Assembly: GCA_900208305.1 (NCBI GenBank) | Contig: OAPG01000004.1 | Coordinates: forward strand, 992,001-1,056,000 | DNA from: Melanopsichium pennsylvanicum | Lineage: Eukaryota; Basidiomycota; Ustilaginomycetes; Ustilaginales | DNA length: 64,000 nucleotides | Reading direction: 5' to 3' | Part shown: piece after piece, positions 1-8,421 of the stretch | How the letters are laid out: every line of letters starts with the position of its first letter | Position numbering within the stretch: the first letter of the stretch is position 1 | Position numbers and translations under genes: made by a program | The notes under the pieces: model-generated | The model's database searches: none | What the model was told of the DNA's origin: nothing | What the model saw: only the letters and a program-made list of their open reading frames with translations

Positions 1-2783
1 TTAAGGGCCTGAATCGCATCAAAAGTCTTCTGGCACAAGGCCACTCTGCTGCTACCTTCACTCGCCTGGTCAGCACCCATTTCCTTTGCTACGTCCTCTT
101 TCTGCTTGTGCTGCGTGATGTATGTCTCAACTTTCTGAAGCGCTGAGCGAAGGAGAACGAGGTTCACGCTGGGGATACATCCGATCAAACACATTTGCAG
201 ATGTGTGAGTCGGTCATACGTGTCCGCCGCTGTATCCTCTGCTTCGACGCGGATAGCCGCAGAGTCGGAAGGGTGCGACGACTCACTGCCAGCAGTCGCA
301 GAGTCAAGGTCTTGCTTCGTCGCATCGTTCGACTCGGCGAATCCTCCGGCCTGGATTTGGTCGGCCGCCGAGTTTGCTGCACCGCCCCTCGCCCCTACCG
401 ACAAACGCTCCCTATCAATTTCATCCGCTAGCTTCGTAATCACCCACCAAGCCATCGAGTCGCTCCTATCGCTGATTGCAGAAACCACCGTCGACATGGC
501 GTGCTCGAACTGTATCGAGTTAAGTCGCTTTGGATAACTCGTGATTAGCAGCTCCACATAGAAAGGTGCGAGGTTGAGAATGCATCGCTTCTGATTCGAG
601 TGGAGCGCAAGCACAACCGAATGAGCCGACTCGAATGTGTCGCTGAAGCGTGTGTTCTCCAGGTAGGGACGACAGATGGGAAGGATGAACTGCTCGACAA
701 CCTCGTCAGGAAGGACACCAACGAGTTGCTCGGCGACATTGAGGAAGTAAGTGGTGCTGCTGCGCTTCGCTGTGTTCATTTCAAGTCCATCAACGCTGAT
801 CGAAGAGTCGATGCTTTCTACGGGTACGGGTGCGATGAGCTCGAGTAGCTGGATGCATGCCTCCCCGTCTCGGCCGACCACATCGAGCGCAGAATAGAAC
901 ACTTTGCGATACACATCGAATCCATCTGAGCCAAACGTGCTTGTGATCCAGTACAGATTGGAGTAAGTGGCCAGGATCAACTGCATGATAACCAGATATG
1001 GTTCCGGAAGGTTCGATGTCGAAGCGCGGGGCCACTTTCGTTTACCATCATGCAAAGACGAGTCGACGAGAGCTTCAGTCTCGGGGACGGCCACCGGAGG
1101 AATGGTAAGTGTGGGACTGGGACACATGTCAACCAGCGCGTCCATCATCGAGTCGAACACCATCGTGTAGCTGAATAGCAATGTCTTGAATACGGTCCAG
1201 AGCTGCTTGGTGAGCTGCCTGCTGGACTCGACGATCTGCTCTTCACCAGCACCAGCAAGGGGACTAGAGAGCCAGGAAGCCTCCAGTCGAGATGAGAGTC
1301 GGGACATGCGAACGAGTAGGGGGAAAAACTCAGGTTCGCCTTTCTGTGGCTCGAGTGATGCGTCGGATGTGCCGAGCAGCATCGCAGAGAGCTGTTCAGG
1401 CGTGAGAGACGTGACCGCTTTGGCGAGTGCCCTCGACATGAGCTTGGACAGCGGACCCAAAAGCGGGAAAAGGGTCGAGTCGGTAACACTCCGAAGAACC
1501 TGCGAAGTGGTCCCATCTAGGTTTAGGTAGATCTGAGTTGACTCGTCACCGCCGCAGGTCTTGGTGTGAACGTCCTGGGCAAGCGCAGATAGCAAGGAGG
1601 AGCGATCCGGTCCTTCGAAGAGCGAAAGGATCGCATCGCTTGTAGCCGAAGTCAGCTGCACAGGGTCCAGAGCATGAATTTTGCGGTCGGGAACGAAAGG
1701 CGCTAGTTGCGCTGCCATGTACAGAGGAATGTCACGAACATCTCGCAGTGCGGCTCGGACAGCTCGCTTTGAGGTGAGCGCGGTGACACTGGCTGGGGCT
1801 GCGAAGGATGCGGCCCGCTTGCGGAACTCCGCTTCCCACTCGTCAACATCTCGATCGTCGTCAGCGCCAGCATTTGAAGTCTTAGGCGTCTCGGTAGAGA
1901 CACTGGATGTAGAAGTTCCAGGTCCGTGAAGATGGTCGAGGATCTCGGCGAGCGTTACGATCCATTCGTCTTCGATGATGCTCAGCTGGCGACGGACATT
2001 GAGACTAAGTGAGGGATTAGCGCGGAGTGTAGCCATCTCTTCGAAAATTGACATATCGCGAGTGCGTCTGCGCTGGTCCTTAAGCACGTACAATGCATTC
2101 AGCAGGCCACCGATGACTGCGAGGCGGGGAATAGGCAGTCCTCTCGCAGCCCTGTAGGACTCGGGGATGGCATCTCGTTCGGTATCATCCATACCTTGGA
2201 TGAAGGCGCTGAGGTATTGGGAGAGAGAAGTGCGAGACCGCCATCCAGTTGAATTTCTCTGAGACCGTACAATTAGTTCGACACGTTTTGAAAGGGCTGC
2301 AGCCACGGCTCGGGAGATACTGGTAGATCGCGAGATCAAAAAGGCGCTCAGAGAGCTTGGAGCGTTGGAAAGTGCGTCTTCGGAAGATCGTTCGGCCGAC
2401 TCAGCAGCAGTGGTATGGGTCGAATTCGATCCAGAGCCGGCTTCTGTAGTCCAGGTGAGCTTGTTGGCTGGATTGGGGTCTGTCGCGGTCGGTGGCTTGT
2501 TGGATGGAGGAGCAGGCGTCCAGAGGCAACCACTGGAGCTGATGACACCTGCAAATTCGGCGACATGTTCGAGTTCAAGCTTACTCAGGTAGTACGTGAT
2601 GCTTCCGTAGAGTGTCTGTTCAGAAAGAAGGCCAAGATGTTGTGTGCTCGTAGAGGGTGCCGACAGAAGCTTCTTGAGAGATTGGAAGGTGGCATCGTCG
2701 GTGGGGTTGAGGAAGATAGGTTCTACCTCGGCCTTGGTGGCAGACCTTAATGATCCAGATGCGGAACGATGAGAGGTCGTCAT
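1..2783 (-). CDS. Pex8-like peroxin, 3' end outside the window (partial)
   Basis: The frame is open without a stop for 927 codons from the ATG at 2783 down to base 1, so the gene continues beyond the left edge. The visible protein begins MTTSHRSASGSLRS and is rich in alpha-helix. Around residue 700 it has a helical-repeat block containing FLNVAEQL, LPICRPYL and FESAHSVVLAL. This block resembles the FFLN...FESAHSVML signature I know from fungal Pex8, an intraperoxisomal peroxin that links the docking and RING subcomplexes of the matrix-protein import machinery. The first 600 residues are low in recognisable motifs. The C-terminus, where a PTS1-type tail might be found, is not in the window. 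The identification rests on motif memory only; another large helical-repeat protein is possible. It is divergent from the gene at 3090. Confidence 0.6.
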   Translation of the reverse strand, partial: MTTSHRSASGSLRSATKAEVEPIFLNPTDDATFQSLKKLLSAPSTSTQHLGLLSEQTLYGSITYYLSKLELEHVAEFAGVISSSGCLWTPAPPSNKPPTATDPNPANKLTWTTEAGSGSNSTHTTAAESAERSSEDALSNAPSSLSAFLISRSTSISRAVAAALSKRVELIVRSQRNSTGWRSRTSLSQYLSAFIQGMDDTERDAIPESYRAARGLPIPRLAVIGGLLNALYVLKDQRRRTRDMSIFEEMATLRANPSLSLNVRRQLSIIEDEWIVTLAEILDHLHGPGTSTSSVSTETPKTSNAGADDDRDVDEWEAEFRKRAASFAAPASVTALTSKRAVRAALRDVRDIPLYMAAQLAPFVPDRKIHALDPVQLTSATSDAILSLFEGPDRSSLLSALAQDVHTKTCGGDESTQIYLNLDGTTSQVLRSVTDSTLFPLLGPLSKLMSRALAKAVTSLTPEQLSAMLLGTSDASLEPQKGEPEFFPLLVRMSRLSSRLEASWLSSPLAGAGEEQIVESSRQLTKQLWTVFKTLLFSYTMVFDSMMDALVDMCPSPTLTIPPVAVPETEALVDSSLHDGKRKWPRASTSNLPEPYLVIMQLILATYSNLYWITSTFGSDGFDVYRKVFYSALDVVGRDGEACIQLLELIAPVPVESIDSSISVDGLEMNTAKRSSTTYFLNVAEQLVGVLPDEVVEQFILPICRPYLENTRFSDTFESAHSVVLALHSNQKRCILNLAPFYVELLITSYPKRLNSIQFEHAMSTVVSAISDRSDSMAWWVITKLADEIDRERLSVGARGGAANSAADQIQAGGFAESNDATKQDLDSATAGSESSHPSDSAAIRVEAEDTAADTYDRLTHLQMCLIGCIPSVNLVLLRSALQKVETYITQHKQKEDVAKEMGADQASEGSSRVALCQKTFDAIQAL

Positions 2784-3089
2784 GCTGGGCTAGGTGACTC
2801 TTCTCCTAACTCATATGTCTATGTTGAAGGACAAGGTAAGGGAGGAGAAGCTGTAGCTCGAGCTTCTGGACCGGATTAGAAGCTTATGCGACCGGATGTA
2901 GCTGGTACGGTATGCGGGGTCACATTTTTCGCGCGTTTGGCAACAGTCGATGTAACATTTCTGTAATTCTAGAGGATCCCGTCTTCCGAGTTCCTGCACA
3001 AAATTTGATGCTACCTCTCCACTTTGGCTTGCAGTGCAGCCTTTCCTCGTACCAAAACTTGTCACCATCCCCAGCAGCTTTGTTAGAGT
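2784..3089. promoter_or_regulatory. Divergent intergenic region, Pex8-like / 3090 gene
   Basis: About 300 bases separate two divergent start codons, so this must hold both promoters. No coding segment is visible and no clear TATA box or repeated operator could be picked out. Confidence 0.5.
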
Positions 3090-4232
3090 ATGGGCCAGAT
3101 CGGCAAGATGCCCTCACCAGCTCCAACCCGTGCATCAGCTGCAGTTTTGTCGCCCTTTGGAAGGAATAGTCAGAACGCCGCGCTGCTCGCCAAAGCGGGC
3201 AAGTCGGGAACACCACCTCCCGAATCGCCTTCTAGCTCAGACAAGCAAGCACCTTCGACACCAAAAAAGTCCAAGTCTTCAATTGTGGGCAATGATCGTA
3301 GCAATTCTGGCTCAGTAAATCGCAATATCTCGCTCTCTTCGCGTTCATCTCCCGCAACATCGAACCGATTGACATCACCCCCAACACCGGGCGGTAGCGG
3401 AGCGAGCCACTCCTTAGCAGGCGCTTCGCCTTCGATGTACGACTCGACAGGCTTGCTCAGCAGAGACTATGAAACGACATACCATAGACAGTGCAGAACG
3501 CTGCTTATGGCTTTCGTGGCTGCAGCAAGGATGTGGGAAGAGGTTGCGACGTTTGATGGACTCAAGTGGGCTAAGGAAGCCGCGGAGGGATGGGAAGATG
3601 TGAATGCTGCCAACAAGCTAGGTAAGAGCGACACGCCTCATATCAAGGAAGCCAAAGGCCCTTCATCGATGATTAGCTCGCGAGCAAAGGAAAAGAAGCA
3701 TGCTATAGCCTTGGGCTCGAGGCAGGCTCACGATCCAGTGCTAGGACCTGGAGGGACAAAGGAAATTAGGATGGCGGATGCGGTAAAGCGGATAGAATCT
3801 GCTCACAACGGATTGACAACGGTGCTGGAGAGACTCAAGAAGGCTTTGAACAAGTTGACCTTAGCAAGCGAATCTCTCGGCGCGCTTCTGGAAGAAGCGG
3901 CGCAGCGCAAAGGACTCGAATTCGCATTCCAGGAGCCGTTATGGGCTACCTGGTCTTTAGACCGTTTTGTTGAAAGGACGATGGACCTGACTTCGCAATA
4001 CCGAGTCTCAACACAACATCTCGAGCTATTGGTTCCTACGCTGGTCAAGTCAGGCGAGTCACCCACTCCGACGTCAAGGCACAGCGGAGGAGCTGAAGAG
4101 AGAAGAAGCAAAGAGAGAAGAGCGGCGTACGAGGCGTGGATCGGGCTACCTTACCTCGAAACAAGGGGATCACAAAGCTTGATCGGATTGGAAGGATTAT
4201 GTGAGGTAGAGATAGGGCGTTGGAGGGAGTGA
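3090..4232 (+). CDS. Conserved-looking protein of unknown function, 380 aa
   Basis: Single-exon frame of 380 residues starting MGQIGKMPSPAP; a second in-frame ATG seven codons later could also be used. Residues 1-115 are a Ser/Pro/Thr-rich, probably disordered tail (SSRSSPATSNRLTSPPTPGG). From about residue 120 the sequence becomes helical and looks like a folded domain, with RDYETTYHRQCRTLLMAF, a break near 175-215, then RMADAVKRIESAHNGLTTVL and a long amphipathic helix up to about 320. The C-terminus is again charged and ends EVEIGRWRE. No catalytic motif, signal peptide or membrane segment is visible. The helical core may form a coiled coil or adaptor. I do not recognise the family and assign no function. 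The frame is convergent with GNA1, 240 bases away. Confidence 0.8.
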   Translation: MGQIGKMPSPAPTRASAAVLSPFGRNSQNAALLAKAGKSGTPPPESPSSSDKQAPSTPKKSKSSIVGNDRSNSGSVNRNISLSSRSSPATSNRLTSPPTPGGSGASHSLAGASPSMYDSTGLLSRDYETTYHRQCRTLLMAFVAAARMWEEVATFDGLKWAKEAAEGWEDVNAANKLGKSDTPHIKEAKGPSSMISSRAKEKKHAIALGSRQAHDPVLGPGGTKEIRMADAVKRIESAHNGLTTVLERLKKALNKLTLASESLGALLEEAAQRKGLEFAFQEPLWATWSLDRFVERTMDLTSQYRVSTQHLELLVPTLVKSGESPTPTSRHSGGAEERRSKERRAAYEAWIGLPYLETRGSQSLIGLEGLCEVEIGRWRE

Positions 4233-4472
4233 GGATGCGTTCTCTCCAAATCGGTGCGGCAAAGCAACTCACTCGGGCATTCTGGACGGTCTTTTGAGTG
4301 ACGAGCGGTGCATAGCTGGAGCCTGAACTATTGTGTCTTCTGTAAATGTGAAAAGCGAAAAGACGTCGCAGCGCAGACGAGCCACCATGTCGAAACCAAG
4401 CATGTGATTGTCCAGTGAGCAAGAGAGCGTGAAGCAGTACTACAAGAGAGATATTCCAGCAATAGGGTACCC

Positions 4473-5012
4473 CTAAACAAAGTATACGGCCATCTGCTCT
4501 CCCGCCTTGTGATATCCGCATTTTTCATAAAAAGGCACATTCTTCTCGCTGCAATCCAAGATAACCTTGTAGCATCCTCTCTGCTTTCCTACCTCTGTCA
4601 AAATCTCGATGATTCTCTTGCCCAAACCTTTGCCTTGACCGTCCTTGTGAACCACAATGTCCTCAATGTGACCACATAGTCCTCCAGCTCTCAAAAACTT
4701 GAATTCGACAAATAGAGTCCCACATGCCACGATCTGGTCTGTCGGGGTATGGATGAAGACGATAGGGTAATACGTGTTTGGCGAAGCGAGCTGGAGACAG
4801 AATTGCTTGGACCATGAAGTAAGACCGATATCGGGAGCTTGAGTTAGGTCTGCGAGGACGCGGAGATGACCTCGATTGTAATCATCCGAGGCGAGAGGTC
4901 GTACGATGATGTCTTCAGGCAAGAGATCTTTGGAGGCCTGTGGTATCAATGCAGGGTCGAAGGCGAGCTGAAGCTCTGACTCGGGTGTCAGATTCGAAGT
5001 TGTGTCAGGCAT
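4473..5012 (-). CDS. GNA1: Glucosamine 6-phosphate N-acetyltransferase
   Basis: Intronless 179-residue GNAT-fold protein that transfers acetyl from acetyl-CoA to glucosamine 6-phosphate, giving GlcNAc-6-P for UDP-GlcNAc, chitin and glycan synthesis in the cytosol. Seen in the sequence: the Gna1-type block GHIEDIVV (114-121) on the substrate-binding strand, the pyrophosphate-binding loop QGKGLGKR (126-133, Q/RxxGxG/A) and the C-terminal block CSEKNVPFYEKCGY (154-167) with the conserved N-PFYEKCG. Length is slightly above the yeast enzyme (about 160 aa), the extra being an N-terminal extension (MPDTTSNLTPESELQL). The start is the only ATG upstream of the domain in this frame. It looks complete and functional. 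Confidence 0.96.
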   Translation of the reverse strand: MPDTTSNLTPESELQLAFDPALIPQASKDLLPEDIIVRPLASDDYNRGHLRVLADLTQAPDIGLTSWSKQFCLQLASPNTYYPIVFIHTPTDQIVACGTLFVEFKFLRAGGLCGHIEDIVVHKDGQGKGLGKRIIEILTEVGKQRGCYKVILDCSEKNVPFYEKCGYHKAGEQMAVYFV

Positions 5013-5743
5013 GCTTGCAATCTAAGAGAGAGTGACAACACTGAGCGGGTGAAGATTCTCTACTGCAAATACTTGGACTGACGCACTGATTCGAGGGGCA
5101 GAACAAGTCCTTGTGAGCGCTCAGCTCGGATAGTGGTTTGAAAGAGGGTTGTCACTCTTCTTGGGTTGAGGTAGATGTGGGAAGGTGATGTTGACTACGT
5201 GATGTTGGCTAGCCGTTCCTTTAGAAGATGAGGATCACGCCAAAAGGCTAAAGTGTTGTTCTGTCTGCTCCTTTATCAGAGCGCCCTTCCTGTTGGGCAC
5301 GCTTGCTTGCCGATCTATTTTTTTATTTTTTTATTTTTTATTTTTTAATTTTCTTTTTGTGCACAGAGAAAAACACACGTTCCTTATTAATACTAATTAC
5401 AAGCAGATGTGCTTTGCTGCGATCTGCTGTTCTGTGCTGTGCTGCCTCGTTCGCTTGATGCATGCAATCCCAATACCTCATCACAAAAAAAGGCACTAAA
5501 AAATGGTTGAAAACCCGGTTGAGGTGACATTTTGAGACGAAATCACCAAATCATCATGGCGAAGGCATGAAGGAAGAATATTGCCACTCTAGACATGTGA
5601 AACGCCCATTGCCGTGCATCTTTAGCTTTCTGACGTTGGTCTGAGCCAGAATTCAAGTATGGGTGAAATGCACAGTCAATCTTTTGACCGTCGATGCACT
5701 AGTCTTCGCATTGCGTTGTTACTTTACGCACTGACAGAAAAAG
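5013..5743. other. Intergenic, GNA1 promoter and AIM18 3' region
   Basis: No gene is supported. It holds the GNA1 upstream region and, around 5316-5360, a low-complexity run of T tracts separated by single A residues. The 68-codon frame at 5293-5499 is built largely from this T-rich run and is not credible. Confidence 0.6.
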
Positions 5744-6814
5744 TCACTTGACCAACGTTTGCTGAACGCTCCTTTTGAACGGCGTACTGATCTCGTCCTT
5801 GTCGGCAAAGTATGCCAACACCAATTCCCTTGCAACTGTGAAGCCCGCATCTATACCCTTCTCTTGGTTCGCATCTGCTGGCTCTAAGCTACCTTTCACC
5901 TGTCCAAAAATCTGCCCGTCGTACTCAAAGTTGAGACTTGTCCTCACTGGCTTGGTTGCACTCGTAGGTACGATGACTAGATCCAATGGCGAACCTTTCG
6001 GTACAGAGCCTCGGGGGAAGGATTCCTTGATCTCGCCAATCGATTTTTGAAATTGCGCCTCGAGTGGTGAGTCGGTCGAGATCTTGGGTTGTTTGATGGC
6101 TTTCTTGAGACGGTTCTGAAGTGCACGAATGAAGCCGTCCCGAAGGTGGTTAAAGTCGGTGTTTCGAACTGGAACGATGCGAATCACTGCCGAGGTTCCG
6201 TGATCGAGTAGCTCTTTTATGACTTGCTCGGGGGTTGCATCTGGGTTTGAAGACTGGGTAAGACGTGCATTTAATTTGGCCTCATCGATGTACAGAGCAG
6301 CGACGTAGACCTTGACACGAAGGAAGGAGACTGTACGAACGCCCAACCCAATCAACTTGAATCTAGGCGGTGGCTGAGTGGTAGAGAATGAGGCCGGAGT
6401 GGGAAGGTACGCTGGGAAGCTGAGCTGTGTATCGGTGTCGACAACAATTTCTTTGGAAGGATCGGCAGTGATTGAGGTCAAGCTAGATGCAGCAGCCGAG
6501 AATGGAGGCGGTGCATCCAACTTGAGACTGTCACTGGATGAGAGCGCGTAGGCTGATACGAAACCAGCAATAATGACAGCTGCGAGAAGGTTAAGTCTCC
6601 TCTGATCCGATGCAGTAGAAACGTCAGAGAGTGAAGCGGCGATAGATGGGTGGAACGACTGCTCGAAGAACGCTGGGCGGGCACGAAGCGATAGGGCGGA
6701 CTCGAAAGAAGGATAAGATTTGGTGAATGTAGATACGCTTCTGGCCGCAATGACAGGGGACGCCACCAGACGCCGCGATCCGGCGAGCACCATGGTAGAT
6801 CTTATAGCGAGCAT
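5744..6814 (-). CDS. AIM18: AIM18-type mitochondrial chalcone-isomerase-like protein
   Basis: Intronless, 356 residues. The N-terminus MLAIRSTMVLAGSRRLVASP is Arg/Ser-rich without acids, a typical mitochondrial presequence; a hydrophobic segment (LLAAVIIAGFVSAYALSS, about 75-93) may anchor it in the inner membrane. From about residue 150 comes the chalcone-isomerase-like fold, recognised by FKLIGLGVRTVSFLRVKVY and AALYID, followed by a C-terminal block with FVYD/G-type elements (NFEYDGQIFGQVKGSLE) and AFKRSV-like ending. Fungal members (yeast Aim18/Fmp22, Aim46) are mitochondrial; they lack proven isomerase chemistry and may bind fatty acid or heme-related ligands. A second ATG eight codons downstream is an alternative start. 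It is divergent from the prefoldin gene across 264 bases (6815-7078) that must carry both promoters. Confidence 0.88.
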   Translation of the reverse strand: MLAIRSTMVLAGSRRLVASPVIAARSVSTFTKSYPSFESALSLRARPAFFEQSFHPSIAASLSDVSTASDQRRLNLLAAVIIAGFVSAYALSSSDSLKLDAPPPFSAAASSLTSITADPSKEIVVDTDTQLSFPAYLPTPASFSTTQPPPRFKLIGLGVRTVSFLRVKVYVAALYIDEAKLNARLTQSSNPDATPEQVIKELLDHGTSAVIRIVPVRNTDFNHLRDGFIRALQNRLKKAIKQPKISTDSPLEAQFQKSIGEIKESFPRGSVPKGSPLDLVIVPTSATKPVRTSLNFEYDGQIFGQVKGSLEPADANQEKGIDAGFTVARELVLAYFADKDEISTPFKRSVQQTLVK

Positions 6815-7078
6815 ATTTGATGAAGGCTGAATTTACAGAGTTCCGGGTTATGGAGAGTTAGTCGTTGTTGATAGGAAGAACATCGCAACACGATGAAAAT
6901 CAAAGCTCGACAGCTCCACACGTGTGTCAAATTGCATCTGCACTTGCACCTCGACTCCGTCTCGATTCTTGCCAAATCTCTCTTCCAACTCACCACTTGA
7001 CTCTCACTTCACCTTGACTCGGCACCACCAACCAATCGGACGTCCTTCAGGTTCAACCTTCATTGCTGTTCCATCAAC

Positions 7079-8001
7079 ATGTCAGCTCGAGGCGGCATTC
7101 CCGACGAAACTCTAAGCAAAGTCTTGGAAAAGATCCAGTTCCAAGTGTACCAAACCAACCAGCAACTTTCGGCTCTTCGTGCACAAATTGCGGCTCGCGA
7201 AAGGGAAGCAAAGCTAAACACACTCACACTCACCGAATTGAAAGCCATTGAGGATCCACAGGCTCCTTTCTACCGTTCTGTGGGCAAAATGTACGTTCAC
7301 AAGTTGCCATCTCTATCCCGCTGATTTATGAACCATTTTGCATGTATCCCTCGCCTCGCAAAAGCGGACCTCTCCTCTATTGTGCCTTTTCTGCTACCCA
7401 ATTCGCTTCCATCAAAGAGACTGAACCTTTCCACAAGCAGCGCAGATCGAGGAGAACACAGCGAGAGAAACGACCAAAGGCATCAAGCGGAGAAGCAAGC
7501 AAATTATTGGAAGAAGAGCAAGAGTAGTGCTGACAACGTCTTGGCTTGGGATCCTTCCATCTTTTGTGCGTGAGCCATGGTAGGTTCATGCAAGAACCGC
7601 AATCAGTGGTACTTTCCGAATTGGACACTAATCAAAAGACCATCACAGCGGATATCGACGCATTATTGAAGAAGCAAAAAGTAAGAATCCCCCGTTCCTT
7701 CCGATCCACAATGCTTCACCCCATCTCAAAAGGACTTGCTTTCAACGAGCCTTCGACTTCCATTTTAAACATCTCTGAAGAGCACAGCTTATCGATCGTC
7801 CACCGATCCCCCACGTCTCAAAACCTTCTCAGAGTTGCATAGCTGACAACTTCTTAACACTGTAAACATACATTTATTTTCTCCATCTCTTTCTCCCATT
7901 ATCGACAACAGTACTTGCAAAAGCAGGGAGAAGACGCACAAGCCCATCTCAAAGACATTTTTTCTTCAGTCAATCGTCAACAGCAACAACAAGCTGCTTA
8001 A
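7079..8001 (+). CDS. PFD1: Prefoldin subunit 1
   Basis: Three exons: 7079-7290, 7584-7680 and 7912-8001, giving 132 residues. The introns (293 and 231 bases) begin GTACGT and GTAAGA and end TAG and CAG. Joining them restores the beta-prefoldin pattern: N-terminal helix with IQFQVYQTNQQLSALRAQI, the hairpin LTLTELKAIEDPQAPFYRSVGKMF, MQEPQSVVLSEL, then the second helix KKQKYLQKQGEDAQAHLKDI and a Gln-rich tail. The M71 codon is split AT|G by the first intron. Prefoldin is a hexameric cytosolic chaperone that hands nascent actin and tubulin to the CCT chaperonin. Length matches PFDN1 (about 120 aa). The region between exons 1 and 2 contains an open but non-homologous frame that I treat as intron. 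Confidence 0.9.
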
Positions 8002-8421
8002 ACATTCTTTCTTTCCAGCTCCAAACATTCCCCATCCCTCCCCCCCCCCTTTTGTTTCCCTTCTCTTTGTAATTTATCATACCTACCCTCCATTCTCTCC
8101 CACGCAAAGCAGTCGGTTATCTTTGATTCACTCGCGTAACAAACACCAGACAGAAAGACCACATGAAGAGAAGCGTGCCACGCAAGCAAAAACACAAACC
8201 AAGTGCTCGCACTGCTTCAAGAAACGGTGATCATGTGTGAAAACTCGTTTGTTCAAAATTCATGTGTGCGTGCGGAAATATGAGGTGTACAAATACAGCC
8301 AAGAGCCTCCTCTGAAACCAAGGTTTTGAGAAGGGGCGCGCGACGTAAGCGCAATAAATAAGAGGAGTAAGCGATTGTCCGGTGAGGTGCGAAAGGGGAA
8401 AAAATGTGTTGTAGTAGTTAC
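8002..8421. other. Convergent intergenic region
   Basis: 3' untranslated regions of PFD1 and the RhoGEF gene meet here. Apart from a run of ten C at 8041-8050, nothing stands out. Confidence 0.5.

Noticed and set aside
7328..7573. Open frame between PFD1 exons 1 and 2
   Set aside because: The prefoldin family continues directly from GKM to FMQEP across this segment, so it is intron.
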